Of a stretch of DNA of 64,000 bases, positions 43,546-54,154 are shown one piece after another. The position numbers and the translations under genes are program-made. Every line of letters begins with the position of its first letter. The first letter of the stretch is position 1. The notes beneath the pieces are model-generated. The model ran no database searches. It saw nothing but the letters and a program-made list of their open reading frames with translations, and had not been told where the DNA came from. Origin of the DNA: Ixodes scapularis (taxonomy: Eukaryota; Arthropoda; Arachnida; Ixodida; Ixodidae); contig NW_024609880.1 in the NCBI RefSeq assembly GCF_016920785.2, positions 65,287,830 to 65,351,829 on the forward strand, in the 5' to 3' direction.

Positions 43546-44213
43546 GACGTCACGCGTCACGTGTAACGCAACGTTACTAGGTTACCTCAGTTGTGGAACT
43601 CCCGCGGGTGTCATGTCGAGTGTCATGTCAGTATCGAGTTGCAATCGTAAAAGATCGGCCCAGAAGCGCTTACCGAAACGCGGTCTAACAGAGCAAATCC
43701 AGCACTTCGATCAAACGCGCGTGTCCGCTCCGAGTGTGAACAGGTATTTGCGTGGCTTTGCTGACACTCCCGTAGTTCAAACTTTTTTTTTTTTTAACGT
43801 CGGTTTGCAGCTTGCAACTCGCAGCAACTAATACCGGCTGTGTCAGAAGCGTGCTCGGGTCGTGTCGTGCAAAGAGTCGCAACGAGAACGAGCTCACTGT
43901 GGCCGACTACGCTTTGGCTTTCTCCGCCAAGGTTTTGCAAATACGTTCAGGCCTAGGCTAATTCTGCCGGCACGCCTTATTTCCGCAGAACGGCGCTGCT
44001 CCTATGCCACAAGTGATGTCACGAGAACTTTCCCACCATCCACCAAATGTAAATTTGAAATCGTTTAATTAAGTTTAAAATTAGTTCTGCTGTGTTTTAC
44101 AGTGCGACAGTGATATTTCCGAGGCGGTGCCTGTCCCTAGCCCATATTTATGCAGAAAGATCGGCGCTAAAATTTCGTTTCCGTACCCCTTTAACGACCC
44201 CCCCCCCCTCCAA

Positions 44214-44245
<32 letters not shown>

Positions 44246-44256
44246 ATAATTGAGTT

Positions 44257-44365
44257 GTGTGTATGTTTACACAACCTAGAGCTTGGTCTGCCTCAACAGG
44301 CGACGAGTCTCCTAGCTGTAGACGAGAAATTTAGTCAGTGCAGTATAACCGTCAGCCTGGGGTTT
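44257..44365 (-). repeat. SINE 3' fragment
   Basis: The minus strand carries the tail of the SINE (CTGACTAAATTTCTCGTCTA, GCCTGTTGAGGCAGACC). The head is missing. A palindromic duplication of TAGCGATCTGCCA follows at 44380-44412. Confidence 0.65.
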
Positions 44366-44842
44366 TAGCCTGGGGTTCTCGTAGCGATCTGCCATAGCCT
44401 GGCAGATCGCTACGGGAAGCAGCCGCCGGAATTGAAAAGGTAGGGCGGCACACAACGGATGAGAGGAGGGCCACGTGACGGGCGCCCCGCTGCGGCAAGA
44501 CGCCGAAACACACTTTTCCCGAGTGATGGAATGTCCGCTCGTGCTTTTCGCGTACTTTGCGCTACCGCTTCTTTTCTCGTCGGGATCGAAAACCATATTT
44601 CGGGTCCTCGCCGCTGCAAAAGCTGTCCGCTGACGTCCAGGTTCTCCGAGAAACGCCTGCTGCTACCAGATCCTCGCGCTCCGAATCTGCGACCGGGCAC
44701 TCTATGGCTCCGTCTTCGAACTGCCAGGCTTTGCGGAGGAGGCTATGGCTCCGAGCTGGTGTGCGCTCCCACTCGGCCACCGATCCCTCCGGTTGAGCAC
44801 CACTGGTCTAGGAGATAGTGTGCGCGCGTTATGGGGGGATTA

Positions 44843-45053
44843 ACCGCCGAATTCAGAAACCTCACTCAAACTACACTCAAACTGAAGGGCCCCTCCACTT
44901 CCTCGAGGAAGGCGCGAGGGCCGGCACTGGCCAATCGCGAGGACGGATCCGCCGTCGCGATTGGCCAGCGCTGGCCCTCGCGCCTTCCTCGAGGAAGGAG
45001 AGGGGCCCTTCAGTTTGAGTGTAGTTTGAGTGAGGTTTCTGGAATTCGGCGGT
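44843..45053. mobile_element. Near-perfect 211-bp palindrome
   Basis: ACCGCCGAATTCAGAAACCT...GAAGGGCCCCTCCACTTCCT...GGCCAATCGCGAGGACGGA is followed immediately by its complement. The arms are about 100 bp each with only a handful of differences and almost no loop. A T/A-rich triplet lies at each edge (TTA before, AAT after). It is non-coding and best read as a young palindromic MITE. Confidence 0.75.
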
Positions 45054-45298
45054 AATACTCTAATTTGAAGGGCGAAGTTTGTTTTGTACTTCATGTTCGT
45101 CTTTGTAGTTTCGTTCTTCCCGAATCGCATACCGTTACATGTAAGTAGATTGAATGCTTCGTGCAACAAGGCGTGAGAACTGGGCATCGCGAGCCAATTG
45201 ATTGGACATGAAGTATTATTATGAAGTTATTGTGCATTGGTTTGTTTTAATTGTGTTTTTCTTTTTCTTTCATGCATTCCATGCATAAAGAAAAAAAA

Positions 45299-45584
45299 GG
45301 GATCGGTGGCCGAGTGGGTTAGCGCACACCATCAGAGCACGCGAAGCGAAAACTCGCGCTGCAGTACCCATAGGATCCTGGTTTAAATCCCCACCCCTGC
45401 CGATTTCGATCTGAATGAGCATCGTAACGGCGTGCGGTCGTGTATAAACATATTGCGTGAGGCACGTTAAAGACCCTAGGCTAGCGGTTGTGCTGCACTG
45501 GCTAAATTTCTCGTCTACAGCTAGGGGAGAGGTAGCCCATTGAGGCAGACTAAGTTCTAGGCTGTATAAACATACACACACACC
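45299..45584 (+). repeat. tRNA-derived SINE, full-length copy
   Basis: The head resembles a tRNA with a long variable arm: GGTGGCCGAGTGGGTTAGCG acts as an A-box region, and GGTTTAAATCC (45380-45390) as a B box. The body (GATTTCGATCTGAATGAGCA, GGCACGTTAAAGACCC, GCTAAATTTCTCGTCTACAG) recurs at 50212-50474, 44257-44365, 22031-22160 and, split, at 3010-3712. The tail is AC- and GTT-rich. RNA polymerase III transcription is inferred from the boxes. Confidence 0.8.
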
Positions 45585-45755
45585 GGTTGTTGTTGTTTTT
45601 TTTGTGCGCATGTTATTTTTGGGAGTGTATCCGCAGTGTTAACTCGTGGTCCGCGTTTTTTTAAATTTAGCTAATTGTCTCTGTCTCCGAAAACTTAAGA
45701 AAGGCAGGGCGTGGCTTATTGTGTTCACGCTTTTTTGCTATGCGATTCATCCTTA

Positions 45756-45848
45756 AGGCCGGTTCACACAGTCCCATTTCCTGTGAATGGTTTGACGACT
45801 TACACGTAACGTAAGAGAACAAGAAAATGGTGTTGTGTGAACCGGCCT
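45756..45848. mobile_element. Short MITE, AGGCCGGTTCACAC family
   Basis: A 93-bp element begins AGGCCGGTTCACACAGTCCC and ends GTTGTGTGAACCGGCCT. TTA is outside both ends (45753-45755 and 45849-45851), the TWA duplication seen with PIF/Harbinger MITEs. Confidence 0.8.
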
Positions 45849-46430
45849 TTAGACGTCCTAATCTGAAAACACCACAATCTTATCGGTTGCGCGGCGATAA
45901 TCAGATACACGGCACTCGTCACGCCCCTCGCTTTTTGAAGCTCTCGATCAGTGATTATAGACGTTTTCTGTTTCCTGTCGTTCTCACTCGCGTGGGTTCT
46001 GTATTCCGTATGCGGGACGAAAAAAAAAAAAATAAACATTTCCGCCTGGCGTATGCGAGAAAATATAGGTGATGCAAAACGAGGATGTGTGACAATCACG
46101 CCTTTATTAGCTTTTTCGCAAAACACTTTCCAGTGGCGCGGGGAGAGATCAAAACGATGTTTTACCGCATACCAGAAGTGACGACATTCAAGATGGCGGC
46201 GCCATTGTGGAAAAGGTACATGTAAAACCTTTTCAATGATCGCCTTCTGGGCGCTGCCATCTTTTCTACCGGACTGTGGAAGGCGTTCTGAGCATGCGCA
46301 GGAGCTCTCTTCCACGAAATACGAGACTTCACGCATGCGTCCGCCGCCCAGTGACTCAGCACTTTTTCGCTTGGATGATAAGCGCTGGAAATATGACCTT
46401 TCTGAATAGCGAATTTCCTACCTGGGGCCC

Positions 46431-46600
46431 CACTCTAAAAAATGTCTGTGCGTCTACTTTCACGCACAACACTCAGAGAGCCAATCGCCGCAACTTAGGA
46501 GGGCAGCTCAGAGAATGACGATGCACAAACATGTGTTTAGACCAAAAAGCGCAGACTGAGGTGTGAAATTAAGCAAACCAAAACGTCACGCTTGCATTGC
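46431..46600. mobile_element. Half copy of the CACTCTAAAAAA palindromic MITE
   Basis: The left half (CACTCTAAAAAATGTCTGTG through ACGTCACGCTTGCATTGCT) matches 47546-47720. The right half is absent and is replaced by an ACGCGT-rich stretch (46600-46635). Confidence 0.75.
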
Positions 46601-46929
46601 TCACGCGATCACGCGTGATCACGCGTTCGTGATTCCTTCTTCGGCTCTCCTCTTATCAACTGATGTGACACTCTCATCCGCCATGGAGCGATAAGAAAAT
46701 CCTCAAGACCAACCACGCTCTGCGTTCTTTAGGCCGTCACTGTCTCTAGAGCCCCTGCACCGAATTCGTCGAAGAGGTCTCATTACAGCCTATTACACTA
46801 GACAACATCACGTTACGGAATTCGGGGGCCCAACGATGATTTCGAGGGAGGGTGACGTGTACAGAAGGGGAATTAGGTTCCCCTTCTTTCTTCGCCGACC
46901 CGCCTGACCAACCCTGACACGACGCATCG

Positions 46930-47241
46930 TTGCCATTCTATCGGAGAAGACCCCGAGTGGCCATTTTCGGCCCGAGTGTTTCCTTCCACCCGAGCGGACC
47001 GCGCGCTCCTCATGCTTCGATGGGCGAAGAGATGAGGCTCTGGTCCTCCGGGCGCAGAAGGAGGCGGCGCGCGCTCGCTTCTTCTGCGGACAGCGGCCCA
47101 ACAGCGGCACCGTTGAAGCGTAAACAGAGCCGAGCCGACGCGGCGGAGTCGACGAACCTCCGTAACGTGACTCCCCGAATGAAAGACGCACGCTCCGGCA
47201 GCCCCAAAACAGGTCTACTCGGCCGCCGGAGGAGAAGGTGA
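46930..47241 (+). CDS. Candidate first exon in a CpG-rich segment
   Basis: A GC- and CpG-rich stretch holds a 103-codon frame, or 72 codons from the inner ATG (MGEEMRLWSSGRR). It is rich in arginine and small polar residues (PLKRKQSRADAAES, NVTPRMKDARSGS). The reading ends at AAG followed by GTGAGA (47238 onward), a good splice-donor match, so the frame could continue in a downstream exon outside what I can link. CpG-rich first exons are common for host genes. Against it, the opposite strand is also open (46808-47341), no domain is recognisable and no acceptor partner is identified. It is the best host-gene candidate in the window, but weak. Confidence 0.2.
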   Translation: MPFYRRRPRVAIFGPSVSFHPSGPRAPHASMGEEMRLWSSGRRRRRRALASSADSGPTAAPLKRKQSRADAAESTNLRNVTPRMKDARSGSPKTGLLGRRRRR

Positions 47242-47545
47242 GAGTGCGGTTTGTAAGCGTTTGTGGCTTTGGGGGAGTGGCGAGGGGGGCATCACGTCTG
47301 TTTTCTCTCTTTCCAGCACGAGTCTCTCGTCGGAGGAACACGGTTTAGGAAGAAGTTATTGATTGCTGATTTGGACGGCCTACCTCGGCCTATGGAGAAA
47401 GATGCCCTTTGATTTCGAAGCTTATATTCGAAAATCTGTGGAATGCGGTTTTTGGTAGTTTAAAATGGAAATGTGCGGACGTTCGGTGCTTAGTCGCCCT
47501 CCGGGTTTGTTCCACTCTAATCGGCGGAACATAACCTTCATAGAA

Positions 47546-47861
47546 CACTCTAAAAAAAAGGTTTGTGTGTCTACTTTCACGCACAACACTTGGAGAGCCA
47601 ATCACCGCAACTTACGGAGGCAGCTCAGCAAATGACAATGCCCGAAACACGTGTTTAGTCCAAAAGACGCAGTCTGAGTTGTGGCATTAAGCAATGCAAA
47701 ACGTCACGCTTGCATTGCTTAATGTCACAACTCAGACTGCGTTTTTGGGTCTAAACATATGTTTCGGCATTGTCATTCGTTGACCTGCCTCCGTAAGTTG
47801 CGGGGATTGGCTCTCCGAGTGTTGTGCGGGAAAACAGACTCACGAACTTTTTTTTGGAGTG
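47546..47861. mobile_element. Palindromic MITE, CACTCTAAAAAA family, copy 2
   Basis: A 316-bp element with the same halves as 19231-19536 (CACTCTAAAAAAAAGGTTTG on the left, inverted TTTTTTTTGGAGTG on the right). AA rather than TA lies on both sides. Confidence 0.85.
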
Positions 47862-47890
47862 AAGACAAGCAGTGCTATCTCATTTCGACA

Positions 47891-47920
47891 TAGTCTGCAA
47901 CTATATATAGTTGCAGACTA
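47891..47920. repeat. Perfect 30-bp palindrome
   Basis: TAGTCTGCAACTATA is followed directly by its exact complement, with no loop. Confidence 0.85.
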
Positions 47921-47929
47921 CGACAAAAA

Positions 47930-49780
47930 GCGCGATCCTTTTTTTTTTTTTAACGCAGTACGAGTTAAATGGCTGGTGTTAGTGAGATAAGCGTAACTTG
48001 GTGGAAGAGTGTCAATTTAGCCAGGTCCCGAGCCTGGAAGGCTCGTAAATAAGCACCCACCGAAGCTCAAAATACGTTGCACGTCCGCTGTCTCCCGACT
48101 TGATCCGCAGAACTGAGATACAATATATTCCTTTTTCTTTCTTAGAAAGTTTAAACTTTCGTTGAGAGTGGAGAAAGCCAGGAAAGAAGGTGCCGGAGTG
48201 AGAACCCGATGGACTGTTGCGACGTTGTGGCGGCGTCACCAGAAAGGCTCCCTTCTAGTTTACCTGAAAGTAGAAATTAATTTTTTTTTTATCCGAGATC
48301 TGGGACAAACTGCATGGACCGTTTATTCAGGTGTCATCGCCTATCTCTCGGCGTTTTCTACAGAGTTTCGTTATATTTTGTCTCTACGGCCCAGCACATT
48401 GTCTTGGAGAATCGCGAGCTTGTTGGGACGACGCACATCCCGCACTAATGCAGCTCAATCGTCCTCCGAGTGAGCCGCACATCGGCTCACCCAAAATACT
48501 CATAATCGTTGAAATGTTTAGGTTTAAATCAGCTAAGGCGTTCTTTCTTTCTTTCTCTAGAAATTGAAGAATTGCACAGTTTCCAACTCAACCTGCGAAG
48601 TCTCAATTTCAGTCTCACTGAATCGTTGGCAAGGAAGCCTATGTTGAGCTGCAGTCAAACTCACACCGCTCGCATGCATCATACAAAAGACAATCTGCAA
48701 ACATGTTCCCAACAAACACGTGTATAAAGCAATGCAGTGAACATCATGTCTTTTGTGACATGTTCCATAGGACGTACGAGCAGTGTGACTGTGGCCTTGC
48801 TTCACAAAGTCCCTTTTCTTTTCTTTTTTTCCACCGGGAAAGACTAGCTTTGCGAGCTTTTGTTTTTCGATAATTAAATTTGAAATCTCGAGGTATCAAC
48901 GAAAAATGTTTGTCGCTTGTTCTTTGAAGGAAACAACTCGCTTTTATAGATACACGTTAAAGACAGTTACAAATTTGTCCGGCTTCGTTCCCACAAAAAG
49001 TGAACCAAACTACTAAATAAGCGAAAAAAAAAAAAAAAAACGTTCCGGTGCAAATTATGCCCCCTCTCAAGAAGGTATAATCAAACCTCACAAATGGGAA
49101 AAGAGTCAGTTTCGTGGAACCCGATGCCGCCAGCATATGGTTACGGGAAAACTACGAAAGAATAGTGTGCTAAAAAAAAAAAAAAAAATCGATCTAAGGT
49201 TGAAGCGGAAGACGCTCTTTCACGTGCATTCGTGCAAAAAGAAGTGAAAGAAGCGGCGTGCCACAATGGTGAGCTCTTCGCTCCCACAAAGCACGAAACA
49301 GGTATAAGTTTTCGCTGACACGTGACATTTTCTCGCAAGGTTGTTCTCCCCTTCTCTCGTTTCTTCCGCGAACGAACGCTCACAGGTAGGAGGTCTCCTT
49401 ATCCAAACACACAGGAAAAAGGACGATCTCGTGTTAACGCAGTGGAGCAGAGAAAAAGTTCGACATACGTCGGTTGCGGTGCTCTGTAGCACACATGTCA
49501 CCGTGTATTGTAATCTCCTTAGTCGAGAAGATAACAAGTGGCGTAATAGAGGACGGTCTTCAGTAAACCACGGGGCTTCAAAACCTGCAGCCAATAGCCA
49601 GTCGCGGCACAGTCGCCGAAGGAAGAGGGTTATCTGGCCTCCCTTCGTCGCCTGCTTTCGCTTTCCTTGTCTTTTTGGCAGAAGCCCACGATTATGCTTG
49701 TTTATCCCCAATGCGCCCTTGTGCGTGCGCTCGCTTGCCCGCAACTTCAACCAACGCTGGCGCGAGCTTCGCTCTCTCGT
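47930..49780. other. Stretch without recognisable gene
   Basis: Poly-T and poly-A runs (47938-47950, 49023-49040, 49171-49187) and overlapping short frames occur. A diverged hairpin with arms near 48655-48690 and 48760-48800 shares CATCATACAAAAGAC with 36108. No gene is recognised. Confidence 0.4.
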
Positions 49781-49790
49781 CATCGCGCTA

Positions 49791-49947
49791 TTCACACGGG
49801 GGAGAAATCAAATCCCGGGGATTTCTCCCCGGCGCGCGCGCATCACGAGACAAAAACGCGAGGCTTTTGCACATCGCAAAGCCTGACGTTTTCTTCGCGG
49901 GATGCGCGTGCCATGGAGAAAACGCCGAGATTTCTCCCTCGTGTGAA
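49791..49947. mobile_element. 157-bp MITE, TA-flanked
   Basis: The left tip TTCACACGGGGGAGAAATC and right tip GATTTCTCCCTCGTGTGAA are inverted with one mismatch. TA is directly outside each (49789-49790 and 49948-49949). Confidence 0.8.
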
Positions 49948-50211
49948 TACCTCTTTATCTACGCGCTCTGTGTATTGCCCCTTTGATTGGCGTTCCCCTC
50001 TTTGCGTTCCGATGCGCCAGAGGCATATTAGAACACTTGCTCGCTGTGTTACAAGCAGCCTGCACCGTCAAGGAGGTTGGTAAAATACACACACACACAC
50101 ACAGACAAAATAAAGGGACTGTGCGTATTCTCGACGCAATTGTATGCGGCCAGCGAGTGTTCTAAAATGCGTCCTTCACGTATCGGAACGCCACTCAAAA
50201 AATTGTCTTGC

Positions 50212-50474
50212 TTTGTATGCTTATACAGCCTTGATGGTGGTACGCCTCAACGGGTGACCGGTCTCTTAGTTGTAGATGAGAAATCTAGCCAGTGCAGTAC
50301 AACCGCTAACCTTGTTTTTTTTTTTTTAACGCGCATTACGCAACAGTGATTACACGAACGCCGTGCCGGTACGAAATTCATCCATATCGAAACGGGCGGG
50401 GGCGGTGGGGATCTAACCCAGGAGGTTCCCAGCGCAAGCTTTCGCTCCACGCTCCTAGCTGAGACGCGTTAGAC
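50212..50474 (-). repeat. SINE copy, nearly full length
   Basis: The minus strand begins with a tRNA-like head (CTAACGCGTCTCAGCTAGGA, B-box-like GGGTTAGATCC), followed by the body and tail shared with 45299-45584. The body contains a poly-A run not present in the other copy. Confidence 0.75.
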
Positions 50475-50858
50475 AAAAAGCACCGGGAAAACTAATCTAT
50501 TCTCTAAAAGTTTGTGTGTATCGGCTACACTTAACAGTCGGAGTTCAAATACTTATAAAATAGGGTATTAAACAAAAGAAAATCTGTTAAATTGAATACG
50601 CCCCCCGTTAAGGCGACCCGGCCGAGACGTAACGACCAGTTCCAAGCCACCATGTTTGTTTGGGGTTGGCGCCCCCTATAGGTTGCTGGAGTGCCCATCT
50701 GGTGGGTTCAAAGGCTGGCTTGTTTGTAAACATCGCGTTGGTCTTGTATTTCGTTTCAGCGTATACGACGAGCCGCAGCGGACGCTACGACGAGCCGTCC
50801 CTGCCAAATCCAGCGCAGCGATCGTATCACGTGATTACGTCCCTCTAGTGTCCGTACA

Positions 50859-50879
50859 CCCCCCCCCCCCCCCCCCCCC
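50859..50879. repeat. Poly-C run (21 C)
   Basis: An uninterrupted C run sits between two CACGTGA-type motifs (TCACGTGA at 50827 and TCACGTGACA at 50886). Confidence 0.9.
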
Positions 50880-50899
50880 TGGGGGTCACGTGACACTCA

Positions 50900-52550
50900 C
50901 ACGGAGATGCTCCGCCCACACTCACACGCAAAAGAATGTTCAGATCAAGATGTAATGTGCCCAGGGATGTAGACCATTAGGCGGAGTTTGACATTTGTAA
51001 ATGCTAAGCTGGAAAAAAGAAAAAAAAAGACGCCAAACTTGGCTTTGTTTCTTTTCTTTTTTTTTTTTTTGTGACGTCTTAAAAAATGGTGCGTTCGTAC
51101 CGAGTGGCGAGGTGTCGTCGTTTTCTTATTTTCTTGCAGTTCTTGGGTTGCAATATCTACTATATTGTACCAACGCACCGTTAAAGGGGCAGACGAGCGG
51201 CGCGGGTGAAGCAGCCGACCAGCAAGGCGCCGGTGTGCCGAGACAGAGTTGCCGACCTCGATCGGCGGACCGGATCTTGAAGGCATGCAATTGTGTTACC
51301 TGCTCCGGTAAATATTAAAAAAAAAAAAAAGAACGAAGCCTCATACGCTAACTTAGAACTCGCGGGAAACGATCGGCAGCCATATGCATACAATTTGTGA
51401 CTTTGGCTGACTTTGTTTCTGATGCAATGATTGACGCAAACATGTGCATGCAGCGGAGCGCTTTTCGCGAAGTTTTCTAATCGCACTGCCCTAAATGATC
51501 ACACCGATTAAAAAATCAACTTTTATTCGAAGAAGAAGGAAACAAACCTAATTAGTCGACCTTTACCAAAACCTCTTAGACAGCAATATCTTTGTCTGAA
51601 GTTACTGCGACAACTACTCGAGACACATATTAGACACGAGGAGCTGCGTCATCGTTCTGCCTGAACTCGTGCTCTATACCAGGAACCTTCAAACCCCGGC
51701 CCACGGAGGTCTTCACACCGGCCCGTGTCATGCCGTGGTCCTTCCAATGAAGCCCAGCCCGCGGCCCGTCTCAGGCCTGCCGCTACCGGGACAAAAATAA
51801 GCGCACGTTGGGAAACGACGCCACGACGCGCACCAACCGCGCAATCCAAGATAACAGGAAGAACGAGAGAAAACTGTCCTTCGTAACGCGGGTCCTTTCG
51901 TAATAGGAATAAGTGAATATAGTCATCGCCATTCTTAGTCACGCTTTTTATCAAACTACGCACTAGGTGTCGAAGATTCCTTCGTATACTCAGTAAATTG
52001 TGCTTAGTGTCCTGTGTCCTAACTATTGCATGCTGTTAGCGTCTGTTCTATTGCTCTTGTTAGTCTTCTGCCCTGTGCGAATGTGCCGAAGTTTCATTGC
52101 ACTTTGTTTTACGCTCGGTGATTTTATGGATCCCAATTTTTGTGGAATGTCAGAACTAGCTTAATACTGAATTTCAAAATAAGGTGTCTGCATTCATCCG
52201 TCTTCGTTTTTTTTTTTTTTTAATTTCCACTATAACTTTTAATTTTTGTATTTAAATGCTTATCTATGGTTATTTATTTAGTATTCCCTCGTCTGTATTT
52301 ATTTATTTTCCGGCCCTCGAGAGCGCGGCAGATCCCCAATCCTTCTCTTTAGACACCACGTTTGGAGCCCCTGGCTTACGAGTCCCTGCGGAACGCTCTC
52401 GCAGCGCTCGATGTCCCATATGTGCCCCTCGTTGTCCTCCTGCAGATTATGCAGAAGACTATGACCATCATTGCTATTCAGCAGGCCTTGCTCTCCAGCG
52501 CTTGTCACCCTGGCTGAAAACGATGCTAAGTCATGGGCTGTGCACAAGCG
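50900..52550. other. Stretch without recognisable gene
   Basis: Around 51670-51790, GGAACCTTCAAACCCCGGCC and GCCCGCGGCCCGTC resemble the tips of hAT-type repeats, but no matching end is found. Frames on both strands have no known motif. Confidence 0.35.
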
Positions 52551-52554
52551 CGGC

Positions 52555-52880
52555 GTTGGGAAACTCACCCTTGAAACCCGGACCGCTCGCGTCCTCCGAG
52601 ACCAAACTAAATGCGATAACAGCGCCACCCTCTAGCGACGAGTCAAAACATAAAAGTTAATTTATATTGCTACTACGAAATGGCACCGCGAGATGGTGCC
52701 ACCGGCCCTCGCACGACTCGACCTCAACCGATACGTGCCGCATGGCCTCCGAGATCCCGAAGCAGACGTGCAGTTCCCGGAGTGGCCGCTGTGCGAGCAA
52801 TGGCGGCGTTACGATCACCTTTCGTTAGGTTCTCGAGTACGGATCGAAGCTACTTTTTCAAAGCAGACTAGAGATGAAAA
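52555..52880 (+). repeat. Dispersed repeat, longest copy
   Basis: Combines the blocks found separately at 26545-26672 and 27658-27815 (GGGAAACTCACCCTTGAAAC, GATAACAGCGCCACCCTCTA, GCAGTTCCCGGAGTGGCCGC, TTCTCGAGTACGGATCGAAG). The small frames here are shared with those copies but decayed. Its class is unknown. Confidence 0.6.
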
Positions 52881-53263
52881 ATTATACCCATTTACGCGTT
52901 AAAAAAAAAAGATATTTATTTTATTGGCACAAAAATGGTGTCTCAAAAAAAAAAGCTTTATTTTATTCTTCGCGTAAAATATTCCAGCATCGCCGGCGCT
53001 GTTTATAACCGGAGTTACGTTCAAAAACCACCCGTAGCCCCACAGACCCACGGCAAAGTTTTCCAATTTAATTGCGACCATAATGACGTAACCCCGGGCG
53101 AGCGGTGGAACATCCCTTACCTGAGGCTTTCTACCCAGTTGTCAAAGATGGTGACGCGCAGGAGGCACTTAATGAAATCTTTCATGATATGCTTCGTTCC
53201 TGCTTAAGTCCAGACGCAAAAGACGCTATGAACTGATGGGCCCAACCAAACAACCTCGGAAAT

Positions 53264-54153
53264 GGGATACGGTCCATTCGTCACATGCACACTCGTTACA
53301 GGACAATTGGTCACAGGACGATTCGTCACACAGGAACATTCGTCATAGGATGACTCGTCACGCGGCAAACTGGTCCCACAATAGTTTGTCCCACAAGAAA
53401 TTTATTGTTCAATTTGGTTCGGGCGGACAAAGTGGCTCACATCTTAGTATGTCTTTGGCTTCTGAATGGCGAAGAATTTATAACGGACGTTTCAGCTCCT
53501 GGTTCGGTCCCCAACATTGAATGTTGGTTCGGCATGACAAAGTGGGTCACCTCTTATCTTAGCATGTCTTTCGCTTCTCAAGGTCAAAAAATTTATAACA
53601 GATATATTAGCTACTGGGTCTGTCCCGAACGGTGAATGCGGAGGGCATTTAAGAGCGACTATTTTTGAACTCAGACTACATTCAAAAGGATAGAGGTGAT
53701 CGCAACAGAGAGAGGTAGAGCCATGATGCTGCACGAGGGGTACTCGTAAACATTTAGCAGAAAGAAATCTGATATTTATTGGTTTTGTCGAATAAGTGTA
53801 TGCAAAGCGAAACTAAAAACTGATTTGGCTGCCAGTCGGATTATTACTCGCTCATGCCAGCAACTGAGATAAACCTGCTGAAGACCCGTAATATAATGAA
53901 AGGGAAAGCGGATGAGTATTTGAGACTAGTTTTCTAAACATTGATTTACGTGACAGTGAAAAATCGTGAAACTCCTAATCAGGGAATGTGTGCAGATGTT
54001 GAAAGTTACAATTTACTATCGTCCCCTGCTCGATCGACGTGACCAGTTGCCCGTATGACCGGTCATCCTGTGACGAATGTTCCTATGTGACGAATCGTCC
54101 TGTGACCAATCGTCCTGTGACGAATGCGCATGTGACGAATCGTCCTCATCCCC
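53264..54153. mobile_element. Foldback element with tandem-repeat arms
   Basis: The 125-bp arms are inverted (53264-53395 and 54025-54153). Each arm is made of about 15-bp units, roughly CACAGGACGATTCGT with variants. The interior contains a separate direct duplication of about 115 bp (53409-53521 and 53524-53638; GTTCGGNNNGACAAAGTGG, TTTATAACNGA). Arms composed of short tandem repeats are characteristic of Foldback/Galileo-type transposons. Confidence 0.7.
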
Positions 54154-54154
54154 T

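Noticed and set aside
45800..46336. 178-codon minus-strand frame
   Set aside because: It starts inside ordinary DNA, runs through the MITE at 45756-45848 and a poly-A-coded Phe run, and shows no known domain.
46808..47341. 177-codon minus-strand frame
   Set aside because: Likely the shadow of GC-rich, arginine-rich DNA. The plus strand has the better ending (a donor-like GTGAGA), and even that is weak.
49220..49886. Overlapping 181-191 codon frames on both strands
   Set aside because: Opposite strands are open over the same bases, part lies in a MITE (49791-49947), and no family is recognised.
51670..51790. hAT-type repeat end
   Set aside because: One tip-like sequence was seen, but no partner end or duplication could be found.
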